Assembly: GCA_030272585.1 (NCBI GenBank)
Contig: BSYQ01000004.1
Span: forward strand, 558,001-622,000
Source: Bryopsis sp. KO-2023
Taxonomy: Eukaryota > Chlorophyta > Ulvophyceae > Bryopsidales > Bryopsidaceae
DNA length: 64,000 nt
Reading direction: 5' to 3'
This document shows, piece by piece, positions 1 through 13,200 of the stretch. Each line of letters starts with the position of its first letter. Position 1 is the stretch's first letter. A program made the position numbers and the translations under genes. Below the pieces are notes generated by a model. That model searched no databases and was not told where the DNA came from. It worked only from the letters and a program-made list of their open reading frames with translations.

Positions 1-464
1 AAGTGGTGATATCTGGGCTGATATTGTGGAGGATGCACTTGGGAATACCCTCTGGGTGCGTGTTCATGCACGGTTCGTTGCTCGGAGGTGTGGTGCCTCA
101 TGGCCCCAACAGAAAACCCATTGTTGCACCCATGCTGCTCTCCATCAACGAATTGGACCTTTTCCTGAAAGTATCTCGGCCTGGAATCTCTTGGCGACAT
201 GTTCCACTTTGATCGACCACTGTATCTCTTCTGGTGATGTGTGTTACTTTCCTCTCTTTCCCTGCTGTGATAATTGCAATTCCGTTGCTCCCTTTCCCTG
301 ATGTGGTGTGCTTCCCTTGGATATCCTCCATAGTGATCTACGTCGTTGTAATATCCGTCTCGTTGGTAACTTGCTTGAACTCTAGGAGCTTGGGTCCCCC
401 TGGACCTATTGCTCTGGTGTTGGTTATACTCCGCATCTCTCCGTAGACAATAATCGTGGCTCAT
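1..464 (-). CDS. Open reading frame running off the window edge; 3' continuation of the gene at 489-3086 or a separate gene
   Basis: From the ATG at 464 the minus strand stays open without a stop to position 1, about 154 codons. The inferred protein is rich in Arg, His, Tyr, Gln and Ser with short SR and RER runs, a composition seen in disordered RNA-associated proteins; I recognise no domain. The frame is exactly that of the upstream exon 1817-489, from which it is separated only by one TGA (491-489) and 24 nt. It may therefore be the same protein after a nonsense mutation or readthrough, or the start of another gene. I tested one small intron across the TGA (GT at 534, AG at 467) and it does not keep this frame. 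No function can be assigned. Chance openness of this length is unlikely at this base composition. Confidence 0.5.
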   Translation of the reverse strand, partial: MSHDYCLRRDAEYNQHQSNRSRGTQAPRVQASYQRDGYYNDVDHYGGYPREAHHIREREQRNCNYHSREREESNTHHQKRYSGRSKWNMSPRDSRPRYFQEKVQFVDGEQHGCNNGFSVGAMRHHTSEQRTVHEHAPRGYSQVHPPQYQPRYHH

Positions 465-488
465 ATCTGATCGTCTTGGTGTCTCCGC

Positions 489-3086
489 TCATATTGACTC
501 CTCCTCCTCGCAAGCCTCTTGCTCGTGCATATACAGATCGCCATTGCTTTTGTCTTGATCTGTGGTGGGCTCAGATTCAGATATTTTCTGACATGCCTCC
601 TGAACTGTCTCGCCCATTGTTTTGCACAATGAGCGGAGTGCATCCCACGATGCATCTCCATTTTGATTTCCCTCCCCACCTCCGCCTGGCTCCTGAACAG
701 GTGGGTGATCTGGTTCAAATTCACGGTAAGACTCCGTCGAAATGCGAGATCGCATTTGCTCTGCTTTTAAAGAGTCCTGGAAGTGTTGAATCGACGCCTG
801 CATCGCTCGCTTGCCGCCTTGTGCTACTTCAGTGTCCCTTTGCTCAGCCATGTTTTCGATTCCGGACTGGTATGGAGCGGGTTTTTTCTCGTTGAAGTGT
901 AGATGCACATGGAACTGGTCAGGCGTCCTTGCGGTTCCTTTGGTGATTTTCTCCAGACCGAATCTTTCGAGAAGTTCTTTTGGGACCAGCTCAGATAGCC
1001 ACCCCGTCCCTGACTGTTGATTTTTGGTGTCAAGCTTTTCTTCTTTCGGGCTTTTCAGAGGGATGCCCGCGCTGGAAGTTTTTCTTGGCGTGTCAAGTCT
1101 GACGTTTTCCTGTTTGTCTGCGATGTTTGTCTTTCTCGGTATCAAAGACCCCCTTTCGGTCTGAATCTCAATCGTGCGTGTGTTTGTTGTTCGAGGTATG
1201 CCAGCACTTGTCTGAGAAAGCCTCAAAGAAGTCTGGACCTTTGTCTTCTTTCTGTTTTTTTGGTTCCTTGAATCCCTTAACTCGGACGAGGTTGTAACGC
1301 TCGTCTGGATCGTGTTTTTGCTGTTCTTTTTAACATTCTCCTCTCGTAGGGAGGCCTTGTAGCCATCAGCACAGACCTCAGCCTGCTGGTCCGAATCGGT
1401 AAGAGAAACTCTCTCTGACGATTTTGTCCCGCTGTGCGATTTTTTGCCGGCAGTATCCATCGATGTGGAATCGAAGGACCCGCCCTCATCTTTCACAAGC
1501 TCCTCATTGATACTCAATCCCAGCATTTTTTTATTGGACTGAATCGATCCAAGAGAGTTTTCCTGTGGTTCATCATGATCTCCTCCCCCCTCCTTCTGGG
1601 TGTTCGATGCAAAGAATGCTGATGGCACCGACACAGTTGACGACCTCCTGTTGTGGTTGCCAGCACTTCCTTGGCAATTCTCACCAGCAAACTGTTCTCG
1701 GAGGTCCATCTCCACACTCGTCTGGGATTCATGGAGCTCTCCTCCACTGCTGATCCCCGAGTGCCCATCCACGTCTGTCGTTGAGCTATCCTCCCCATCC
1801 ATCCTCAAATAGTATTGCTACCAATCAAAACAGGAATCGTTTATTCAGAGACGTCAAAGACGACAATCAATTTGGCGCCCGGCCACACTTTCTTTCCGTT
1901 CACTGTTATTGAGCTCCAACCCTGCTTGTTCACTGTTGTTTGAAATGCAGAGAAATCCACACCGACTCCATGATGGGGAGGTTTAAGAGCCGACGTACCA
2001 ACGCATCGATCCTGCGGGCGAATTTGGGATCCCCATCCACATTTTCGAGCCACTGCATGTCTGTATCCTCGGCCATCGAATCGTTGCTCCCCCATTCATC
2101 ATATTCCGCGTAGCGGTCTATGTGCCGAACGGGCTGGTGTAAAAACACAACAAAAATAAGGAACTTTGTGCTATATCGAGGGTTGAGCACAGCTAGAGCG
2201 TTCTTTCTCCAAACCGACATACCTCGGGGTCAGCTGGGGCGAGCGACCTATCAGGAGCTGGAATCTCAGCGTCCATCCGCTCCACTTGCTCAGGCTTGGA
2301 TTCATCCTTGATGTGGGGCTTCAAGGAATCGGAAAGACGTTTTGCCTGCGATAAGAACGCATCCTGTAATTCGGCGAAAAACAGGACAAGAGAAGTAATG
2401 CGGCACCAGAGCTACAACCCACCTCGGAGCCAGCTAAGAGAGACTCAACAGAGTCTTCGGATTCATCACTCGACTCAATTTTGTCCCTGTGTCCGAGTGA
2501 GTCACTCTTTGTGAGAGTAGAATCAAAACGAGCTTCTCCGTCGGTTTCGGTCTCCTGTGCAGTCTGATTCATGATCATGGAGGACGCAGATCCCGCTTCG
2601 GAGTTCTCAGACTGTGGCTCTGTATTGTGTGGAGCATGTGCGCTGAAATCAGACACACCCAGCAGATTCCTGCACTTGGACAGGAAATTCGACTCTCGCA
2701 GCTCCTCAAGCTGTTTCTTCACCACTTTGGTTTGCTGCGTTAACGTGTTGGTTGGCATTGGTCGCAACTCGCTAGGTTTGCTCAAGTCATTTCTCTTCTG
2801 AGAGATAACGATTCCTGGGTCCAGGGAAGACTCGCGTGACGTCCTGCGGTCCCACAACGCCGAGTAGAAGCGCGTGTAGCCTTCTATGCTCGTTTCCTGC
2901 CGCGCTGGGTTGTGTCGGTTGGGTGTTCCTGGAACAACAAGCAAGAACGACGCGAACGTTGGAGCATGTTTGGGACCTGTTCCCAACTTTTGTGATCCGA
3001 CCGACTGTACAATTAACCGTCAAAAGCTTCTCACCGGCGCCTTTGCCAGGGGGGATCCCAAGGAGCTCCCTCACGTGGCTGCTCAT
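489..3086 (-). CDS. Spliced gene for a Ser/Glu/Gln-rich protein of unknown function
   Basis: Five exons can be joined in frame with consensus borders: about 3086-3035, 2928-2423, 2363-2223, 2133-1999 and 1817-489 (TGA at 491-489). Donors read GTGAG, GTGGG, GTATG and GTACG; acceptors read CCAG, ACAG, CCAG and GTAG. The product is about 720 residues, hydrophilic, with many Ser, Thr, Glu, Lys and Gln, no membrane segment and no domain I recognise. A short amphipathic stretch lies near TQQTKVVKKQLEEL in exon 2. The start is uncertain: the first good ATG in frame is 3086 (MSSHVREL), but the frame is open to about 3179 and an upstream exon could exist. If the fourth intron is not spliced, the protein ends early at 1930. 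Probably a disordered nuclear or scaffold protein; that is inference from composition only. Confidence 0.6.
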
Positions 3087-3179
3087 CTCTTCGATCCTCT
3101 GTTGCAAAAAAGGTGGCGGGGTCCTTGTGGGGTCAATAATTATGTCCAAGCGCGGGAAGCGGTTGGAGCAGAAAATCAA

Positions 3180-4205
3180 TGAAATTTGGTTGTATCGTTG
3201 TCAACGATTGGCTTGGTTGGTGGAGGTTGCACGAGAGTTGCTGGCATAAACTCAGTAACTCTACGAAATCGCGTCTCAGTTCAGCTTCTCAACTTGAACT
3301 GCAACAGAGAGGTTTTGTTTTTTCACACTGCAATGTATTGTTTCGTTTTGTTTGTTTTTTTGAGGTGTCGCAGTACCGTTGCGAAACACGTCCAAACAGT
3401 TTCCCCCAAAAAAATTAGCCACAAAGTCGAAAAAAAGAACTGAAAGGCTTTGCCTCACTCTTTGCTATCTTAACTGGGTACCTCTCGACCTGATATTCAG
3501 GATGTAATAGGTGCCTTGCCAAGTAATATTTTATTGGGACGGAAGAACGCTGATTTGTAAGTTTATTGTCCCTTCAATTCCCCCTTACATATTCTTCAGG
3601 AGCAGTCTCATAGGCAGTTTTGTGGCTTTACCTTTTCTACCAGTGTGAATGCATCAATTCATACTGCCTCAAAACCTCCTTTAATTTCTCAGTTCTCATC
3701 AGCTGCAGGGACTATTGATGAAAATGGTTGGAGTTCTTGTTGCTCAATATCTTTTTATTTTTCTTTGTTTGGGGGGGGGTGAGTTTTGGAGCGGTTTTTT
3801 ATATTTCAAGTGTTGCTGAGGATCAAATAAAGTATTGGCATACAGAAAATACCTGTGGGAGAGTGTTTTCTTCTCCCTCCAAATATAATGTTTTAAAGTA
3901 CGGAGTGTGTATCTGCATGGTTTTTTGGGACAGGAGAGGGGCTCCCCGAGCAGCATGTTGATATCATCATAATCACAAACGAGCATTTGCAAGAGAGTCC
4001 GAACCGAACAACCTGAAACACCAACTATTGGATTGTGGTGAGTACAGTCTGTTGCAGAGCAGACAAATTTGCTGTGATGAGCTTTGCGTTTTTGCGTTAG
4101 TTGCTGATCTTCAGTCGTACAGGATGGTGAGCCACCTCCGATCCAGAGGCTTGTTTCGTTGCTGTGAGGTTTCTAAATCTCTGAAGTCAAAGCCCACCCA
4201 TACAT
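3180..4205. other. Intergenic stretch between two minus-strand genes
   Basis: About 1 kb with frequent stops in all frames and A/T-rich runs (for example the G8 run near 3771). It lies upstream of the 489-3086 gene and downstream of the PLAT gene, so it should hold the promoter of the first and the terminator of the second. I see no clear TATA box or repeat to place either. Confidence 0.5.
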
Positions 4206-7200
4206 TTAAACCGTCCCAGGGGGAATCGTCACAGCATTGTCCGCATACAAAACCCTTTGCCATCCGCACCTCTTATCTATCCATGAGTGGCACTGAAACC
4301 GCCATCTTGCGCCTGAAGAAACATGCTCTACTTCCACAATCCTTAGATGCCAACCAGAGAAAATCCCTTTGCTATCCACGCCCACTCTCATCTCTTTCAA
4401 CTGACCAAGATAAGGCAGATGCGGATACATGAAAACAACAGCCATTCCTCTGTCAAAGCCCGTTTTGGAATTGCCGTCTTCCTGGGTGGGAATGAGCACA
4501 CCAGAAGAACCCGCGTCTCCAACCATTTCGAAACACACTTGACCCGCTGTTCCCCCAAGCCATACATTGCTCGTCCAAAAAGTGATTTTGTAGCCATAAT
4601 CCATCCCAAACACACGTGGCGGCGCTGTCTGCGACTTCAAAGTGGACATTGAGAAAGTGTGTTGGCCATCAGGGGCGGCTTCCGCTCGCAATATCTGCGT
4701 AGTAGCTCCATCCCCTTCCGATTTGTCCAGCCATCGGTTCGCCGTAAAAGTTGCAGATGCACCCGTTGCTGTATTCGTTATTTTAACCCAAGCTAGGTGC
4801 CACCCTGCACCCAGTCCCTTCCCATCATGTCCGATTTCGATGTGCGAAAACTGACCAACGTCGGGAAGAAGATCTAAACAAAACTGGTCCTCTTGGTTTC
4901 TTTCGAAATTCTTTGTGGATTGGCGTTGGAGCTCGTGAGGCCCCGTTCGGCACATACTGCCAGCGATGGCTAGCGAGATCGTAGCATCGGTTCCTGCATT
5001 TCTGATGTCGCTGGTCTTCACTTCAACGATGTAATCGCACCCAGGTCCTTCATGCGCTGGCAGGCGTGAAACGCCAGAATCCCTATCCAAGGGAGAATCT
5101 TGAACGAAATATGCCTCCTTTCCACTTTTCTTACTTGTTACCTTGATCATGCCTCTCCAAGGCCTTTTGAATGTGTGTGAAACCGTTAGTGTCGTCATTT
5201 TTCCTACTTCAGCCAATCCATGGAGCTGGTAGACCTCAGGGACTCCTGGCTCCAGAGATAGAGACTCCCCTGCATTGAGGGTGTGCTCCCCACTGTCCGC
5301 TCTATCCCCAATCACTTTCACGTTCATTCTACCTTCCAACCCTTTCTGAATCGTCCTCCCAGTCGTGACCTGAACTTCATAGGTGCAGTTCCCGCTCGCT
5401 CTTTCGGTGGGGCTCAACGTCACCCCCATCCCATGCGCTTTATCCAGCCACCTCTGGCACTGGAAGACATAGACCTTCCCACAGGATTCATCGGTGATCT
5501 CTACAGAATCCAAATTCCACGCCGGCCCTCTCCCTTTCCCATTGTGACCTATTACCAACTCGGTTAAGGGCCCGATCGCTGGTCCGAAAATTCTGAACGA
5601 GTCCCTAGACGCTCGCTCGAAAGCTTCGTCTTTTGCTTCCAGCATCGTCGGACCGATTTTCCCGTTCTGTCCAATTAGCTCAACCGAGACATCCGCATCC
5701 GTTCCAGCACCCCGGATGTCCCCTGTAAAGACTACCAAATGCCACGGGACGTTTCCAGAAGAATCTTGAGCACCAGTACTGGCTGAAGGAAGCAATTCTC
5801 TTTCTATTTTTTTATCATCTTTGGTGGTCGAAAACCACTTTCCACAGAGGAAGACAGCCCTCTCACTGGTGGACATGTTCAACACCTACCGCACACACCC
5901 CTGTCAATCTAGCTCACGGAAACACACAATATATCACCCAACAAAGAGAAGGAAAAACCTTATTGCACTTACTTCAATCTTGTCCAAATGCCATGCGGCG
6001 CCTAGTCCTCTATTGTCGTGACCGACAAGCACTCCACTCATGATACCAACGTTCCTTCCATGCAGGGTAAAAGTGTCAACGCTCCCTCGCTCGAAATCGT
6101 TGGCCCCAGGGCGGTCCAAAACAAATCGTTTCGTCTTTCCTTCGTTTCCAAAAATCTCCATGAAAACATTAGAATCAGTTCCTGCCCCTCTAACATTGCT
6201 TGTGAGCACAGTTACGCTGTAGTCAGCGACTGGGAGGTGGCGACTGGCCTTGAGAATTCTCTCAATTTTTTGGTCGTCTTTCGAGGAATCCAGCCATTGC
6301 TGACAGAAGAAATAATAAACCTGCAAAGATAAACTGGAAGACTTTGAATGTTGTGGTTTACAAAAATTGAATGAGAATGGAAGAATGGAGGATTGGCAGA
6401 CTTTGAAGGGCATATATCTGCCCTGGAACGAACCTCCTTTGCTTTCATTTCCTTGACGACAACATGATCAAGGTGCCACCCCGACCCCAGCCCTCGGTCA
6501 TCGTGCCATATTCTCAGCTCCGTCAAAGGTCCCATTGTGAACGGGAATTCCAGGACAAATTCATCAACCTCTCCTCGCTCAAATGTGTCTTTTTTCTTGC
6601 TCTTCAGAGGAATTGGACCACTGCTTCTCGATTTCCCAATGAGATCAACAAACACATTAGAGTCCGTTGCGGCACCCTTTATGTTGCTGGTGTGTGTGAT
6701 GACCTTAAGCACACAATGTGGCGATCGGAAAGGGGCTGTATAGAACATTTGGACGAAAACAATCAGGGTGAAGGTAAACAACTGCTGGAAGTGGTTGTGA
6801 AGAACATATTTGTAGCTTTTATGTATGTAATACTCTTGTGTGTGGGTGTGAACACATGAACTCGACAGGATTTGTGATGCGTAAGAAACTTTGTTTGTGA
6901 CTTGGAAACCTTTGGACCCCTGATAATACACAAGTGTTGCTTTGGCTTTTTCTCAGCATGAAGATCGTTTCGATGGAAGCCATCGAAGATGAAGGATGCT
7001 CACTTTGTATTGAATCATATTGTCTCTCGGGTCTGTTTCCATTGCTTGTAGGGCCCGTTCCTTCCCTTTCCCTTTGATCCAGTCATCGCACCAGAAGTAC
7101 CACGTTCGATTTGCTCCAAGATCCGTAACAGAAACCATGCTGAGTTTCCAGTCCGATCCGAGGCCCCCTCCATCTTGCCATATCTGCAAGCTCTTCAAAT

Positions 7201-10200
7201 CACCGAGGTTGTTGGAGTCCACATCGAACGAGTCTGTCTGTCCCCGCTCGAAAGGATTCCCGCTGCTGTCGTCCATTCTAAGGTCTTCTGACTCCCCCGA
7301 CTGCCCAAGGAGCTTCAAAAACACGGATGCATCTGTTCCCGCCCCACGGACATCCGATGTGATGATACATATCCTATACCTGTTGGCTGATCTAGCCCCA
7401 GGTGCCCCAACAGGGTAAAGATCGACTTCCAATCCCTTCTCTTTCGACAACCAACATCCTGCGGGAAATATCACTTGTTGCGCTGTATTCCCACAAATAA
7501 CATCCACGTGGGAAAGATTCCACGACGAGGCCAGACCCTAAAGAGCCCAACAAAGAGATTTGTCAGTTGTGCTTGTATTTTGGAATATACATCCATTGGC
7601 AAAAAGAAAGGTTAATATGTCTCTTGCTTGTGAACATCACCTTGTTGTCATGCCCGATCCGCAATTTTGTCAGCTCACGCAGGTCCTTACACTCGATTTC
7701 AAATTCGTCCCTCTGTCCCCTTTCGAAATCGCTCTTTCCCCTGGCCTTCAGTAAAATCTTTGCAGACTGCCTTTGATCTCCAAACAGTTGCACAAACACG
7801 TTCGCATCTGTCCCTGCCCCTTTCATTTTTCCAGTATACACAACAAGCTTGTATTTAGTGATCAAACTCCTTGGATCTTCCGTCGACGCTTCAAGAGTCC
7901 TGCTTGTGGAGCCGTCCCCCTCTGATTTGTCGAGCCATTGGTCACACTCAAAGTAGTACACCTGCAGCGCATCAAAACGCCCCTTTCAAAACTCTAACTC
8001 ATCTTGAAGATCACGAATGGGAGTACCTTTTAATGAAATTACAGGTTTCTGCAACCGCAACTGGGAAACTTTAAGCAACGAGTAAGGTCGGCCGCATTGT
8101 CACCTTGCCAGAGATGGTATCCGTGACATGCACAATGGAAAGATGCCATCCCGAACATAGCCCCTTCCCATCATGCCAAATATCGAGTGACTTCGGTTCA
8201 CCGACATATCTTGTTGAGACTGTGAACTCGTCTGTTTGACCTTTCTCGAAATCGTTCCGTGAACTGTCGAGATTTATCTGTCCAGTGGAGCCCAGGTCTC
8301 CTTTCATGTTCATAAACACGTTGGCATCTGTTCCGGCGCCTCGCATGTTGCTGGTAATTGTCACTATCTGAGTTTCGAGAACACGAACCAATGTTGTTTC
8401 TTACAACAATGTTGAATCAAAGCTCTTCTTTCCTCAAGAACGTGGAGCCATTGTATTCTCTTATTATTGTCTTACCTTGTATTCCCTCTTTTGAGGTGGT
8501 GATGTTGACACTGCTAATGTTCTGGACAAGCCTCGGTCGGAGTCGAGCCATTCATCGCACTGGAAAAAATACTCCATACCTAGGTACACATGTGTCCAGT
8601 TAATTTCTGCTCAGACAAACTCAAGCTGGAGACATGTACACACAGGAGAGAAATGAACAGTCGGCAAGGCGCCACTTGGGGCCTCGCTTGTGTAACTCAG
8701 GGATAGCATTATTTTGAGGATTGGCGGACGCAAGTCCAAAACAAATTTTGGGTTTAAACCCATCACTCGGGCACATTGTCACGAGCGCTGACAATGTTTC
8801 GCTTGTACCTGTCTTGGCGTCTTTGATCACAACCATTTCGGGCCGCCAAGCATCGTTCGCTGTCTTGCCATCGTGTCGTAGTTTCAATTCTTTTATTTCC
8901 CCAACGTTCGGCAGCTTCATCTGAAACTTATCTTTCGTGCCCCTTTCGAAGGCCTCTTTACCTGCGCTTAGTTTCGTTTCCTGACTTTGTCGATCACTGC
9001 CAATCAACTGCAAGAAAACGTTCGCATCTGTTCCCGAACGCCTGCAGATAACACAAATCAGAATTATTACTAGTTCCCTGAACTCAATACCCAACTTCAT
9101 CTGTAGCAGAATACACAATCTCTTCTCAAAAGTCAGAAAGTCTTTTTCTTGTGCTTCAAAAATACTTTGTCTGGGTCCTTACTTGATGTTGGAGGTTATC
9201 ACAGTAACATCGTACTGATTGACTTCTGCTTCTGATCTAACTTTCACTGTTGTTTTCAGGCCATGACTTTTGTCCAACCACTTGTGGACTGGGAAGTGGT
9301 AGGGCTCCTTGTCCTTCAATGTCACGATAATTTCAGCAACGTGCCATTCTGGAAGCTCCCCTGCGCCGTCAGAGGCAATAGCTAGCGCAACTAAGTCTCC
9401 AACTGCTGTGAGCTTTCTCAGTCGAAATTTGTCCACCTGCATTTCAGCAATCGACCCCATTCATTTCATGAGCAATCGGTTGCTTGTTGATGGGTTTCAT
9501 AGTGAACGTACCTTGCCACGTTCGAACGCTTCCTTTGCGCTCGAAAGTTTTTGGTAGCCCGTCTCTCCAAGTGTTCCTATTAGGTTGAGAGCGATGTTTG
9601 CATCTGTTCCAGCCCCTTTAAGATCACTCGTCACCACCGTGATGTTGCAATCGATTCTATCGTCCGTGACCTTATCTTGTGCCAACAGCCTTTTCTTCAG
9701 CCCTGCTTTTGAACCTATCCAGGAGCGACATATGAAGTATTGGGTGATCGTTTCGACTCCTTTGGTTCGCTGTATTTCTATCACTAGGAGGACTGTTGCA
9801 GCTTCGCTTGCAAGTAAAATAACTCGTGGAGTTAGCTGAATTCTTTCAATCTTGAAATTTTTGAGTGGCGTTTGTGAACGCACGGTATAAGAGCTAATCT
9901 TTATTTGAAGATAATTGTTTAACAAAAAAGATCCCCATTGGATGAAAAACTTGTGCACTTCTACCACGTTTGTGTTTTTCTTCCCTTCTTTGTAACAGTT
10001 CGTTCTTTTTTTCAATTTTAAGAGGAAAAAGGGTTACACCACAACCCATTTTATTTATTTTTTTCAAGAAATATTTCGATTGTTGAGTTGACAATGTACG
10101 TGTGCACACTAATATCCACGTATAATGCATCCGAGACACCACCCTCAAAACTTTCCAAAGTAACTTCCAGTTTTTTGTGAGTTTTTTTTCTTCTTGACCT

Positions 10201-13200
10201 ATTGGCATCTGATCACCTGCCCATTCGAGCTGCATACACCCTATTTCCAGATCCGGGGCGACAATCAAATCACTAAATCTTGGACTATACTTTTCTACCC
10301 AAGCTCTGGAGAACTGTGCATTTGAATGTGATATGTTACCCCAAGTAAAGTGTAATTTTCTCTCTCAGTTCCAGCCTGGAGCTTTCAGGTCCACTCCCTT
10401 ACTCCCTCCTTCCCCCCCAATGCTCTCTTACCTTGTTCTTTTCCCTCGAAAGATAGTTATTTATCTTTCAAAGAAAATACCTACATCTAACTTTTGTTTT
10501 ACAACAGATTGAAGCCTGATGAAAATGTTTGTTTTCTTCGTATCTCTTGGGTTCAAATAAAAAATACAGAGAGGAAAGTATTAAGGGCATTATTTAAAGC
10601 TTCTTCCAAAGGTCACCGCTTGTAGTTTTCCTCACAGGGTTTAAGAGTTTTTCCACAACGCATAGAGTCTTCAAAACCCTGTCCTGCAGACTCTATGTGT
10701 TTTGGGACATTTTTTTTGTCTTCTCCAGTCCCAGGCGCCCTCAACCCACTCCCCCGCAACCTCACCTTCTTTTTCCTTGTAAAAAGATCTTGTTCCGTCA
10801 AAATTCCCTCTTCAGCTCCCCAAACAGGCTCGTCAGCCCTCCAAACATGCTCTACCATGTAGGCACTCTTTTTTCCCACAATCTCCCTTGATCGTTAGAA
10901 AAAAAGAAAACAAAGTTTAAAGAATATTTGAGTTTTTCGCGACCAAACGTGCTCTTTCTGAACCAAATCGCCAGAGGTCCGATTTCTCTCTCCCAGATCC
11001 CGCCCCCCCCTCCCCCCCCCCCCCTCCCCCCCTCCCCCGTTCTCTCACTCTCCTTTTTCCTTCCAAAAAATCTCTTTTCCATTAGATCTTTCCTCCCTCG
11101 ATCGCTAATTGCCACAGGCTTCGTCCTGGCATGTGTGTAAAACTTGTCCCTCGCTATTTTCTGGCCCACATGTCGAGAGAATCGTGGTGAGGAGGTGTGG
11201 GAGTCGAACCCACGTTTCCCACCTCCTCCTGTCACTCATTCCAGTTTTTATCAAAACGCAGTGGGGAGTCGAACCCCGTCATTCTGGACCGTTTCCAGTG
11301 CGTCCGAGACCCCCTCAATTTTATCCCGCCACCGAACAAACTTTTCGGCGCCATCCCAAAGATGTCACACCTGCGTTTTGTGTTCGACTCCACTGGGTCA
11401 ACACGGTCAAACCGTCCATAAAAAAATAGCTCACCCTTACCTCCCACTCCCCGACTTTCTATTAGCGCGCTTGATGGCTTTCGTTCGGCGTCAGTCGCCA
11501 AGCTGCCATCAAACTGGCCGTGGAAACTCAGACTGGGGCACCTGGGTAATCGTGATTAATGGGTCGGATGTAATAGATGCTCCGCCAGCGACGAAAGCGC
11601 TTGCGCATATATAAATAAGATGTCAAGGTGCCAATCGGGGCCTTGCCTAGAGCCATCGTGCTCTACCGTCACTTCTTTCAGCTTTCCCACATCCTCGCAG
11701 GTGATTGAGAAAGTGTCTTCCTGTGAGTAAAAGCTTCAATCTTTTAGTTTTCTCTTCACAAGCCCCAATGATATGTGGTCTAATACTTGTGTTGCGTCTG
11801 AAAACAATCATATACCCCAAAAAAATGTTCTTTGGCAACCTTACCCTTCCACGTTCGAAATTCTCTGGTGCGCTGTCAAGAAAAAAGGGACCTCTGCTTC
11901 CCAGGTCTCCACATAGGTGGATCGAAACTCGAGCATCGGTACCTGCACCGCGGATATCAGACGTATGCACAGCGATTCGATAGATGGCCTGCGACGACTG
12001 TAGGGTGGCATCTGCCTCCAGCAGCCTTCGAATCTGACCGTCACCATATTCTCGTGCGAGCCAGTTGTTGCACAGAAACTCTGTCACCTGTTGCATTGTT
12101 CCTTTTAATAGCAATCTAGCGCACGAGGTCAAAACATCAACTACTAGCTGGGCTCTGACTGAGTCTGATGTGTTGAAATTCTCTTCTCAGCTCTGAAATT
12201 ATTCACCTGCTTGTGCTTATGGCAGGCGACTTGAATTCTGCTCAGATGCCAGCTTGGTCCTTGACCGGTGTTATCATGCCAAATACGGAGCTTTTTCAAT
12301 GGACCAATGTACGGGAGTTTGAACAAGAACTTATCGATGGAGCCCCTCTCGAAGGATTCCGGATGGGCAGGCAGCTTCATCTCTCCGCTTTCACCCAATT
12401 CGCCAAGGAAATGGACGAACACGTTGGCATCTGTGCCCGCTCCTCGAATGTCACTCGTAGCAACGACTATCTGAGGGAGAAAAATACAGTTGCCTCGCAT
12501 GAACTATTGTCTTTCCAAGCTTTCATCCTCTGGTGGTGACCAACCTCGTATGTCGCAATCTTGTCCCTTGGATCTTGTTTTGTTGCACAAAGCGTCCTTG
12601 TGCTTATGCCTCCACCCCTCTCGCCCCCAATCCAGTCGTTACAACAGAAAAACACGATCTCTTGGGTTTCCTCGTTTTTTGCTTTGATGAAGTGGCAGTG
12701 CCAGTCATTGTTCGTTCCAGCGGTGCTCACGGCGACTGTGATACGGGACATAAATCCAACATCTTCGGCCTCGAATCTGAAGTGGCGGCGCAATTTCTTT
12801 ACGTTGCACATCTCGGGCATAATGATGTGCGGCCATAGTGGTATCGACGATATTTCCACTCACCTGAAATCGTCGTTGCGCCCCCTCTGGAAAGATCCTG
12901 GACTTGAGGGAATCGCTATTTTCCCTGTATCTCCGTCCTCGCCATGAATAACGATGAAGATTTCGCTGTCAGTTCCTGCTCCCCGCAAGTCAGATGTATA
13001 TAGGACGATATGATATTGTACCAGCTGACCGAGATCACTGCAACAAAGGCAGTAAGTCAAGTTGATGCACACTTTTTTTTACCCTTTTTTTGTCTCTGAA
13101 AGAAGTTTTATTTCACACAGGAGCGATATTTGGGCTTTACCGTCAAAGAAGGACTTTCTCACCTTCTTACAGGGACTCTTCTTTCGATTCTCCCATCCCC

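Larger units (their letters stand above)
9770..11611 (-). other. Large intron inside PLAT repeat 5
   Basis: PLAT repeat 5 stops after the WHLD motif (about 11640) and resumes at YFICRSWIG (about 9750). The intervening 1.8 kb is far longer than the other introns (74-300 nt) and has no coding signature of the gene. It holds an AT-rich part (9.9-10.6 kb), a C-run on the plus strand near 11000 and two tRNA-like hairpins near 11.2 kb. No GT donor fits the 5' edge in phase; a GC donor (GCGCAA or GCAAGC near 11605) is possible. The acceptor ACAG before 9769 gives the right phase and restores a good PLAT strand. Confidence 0.6.
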
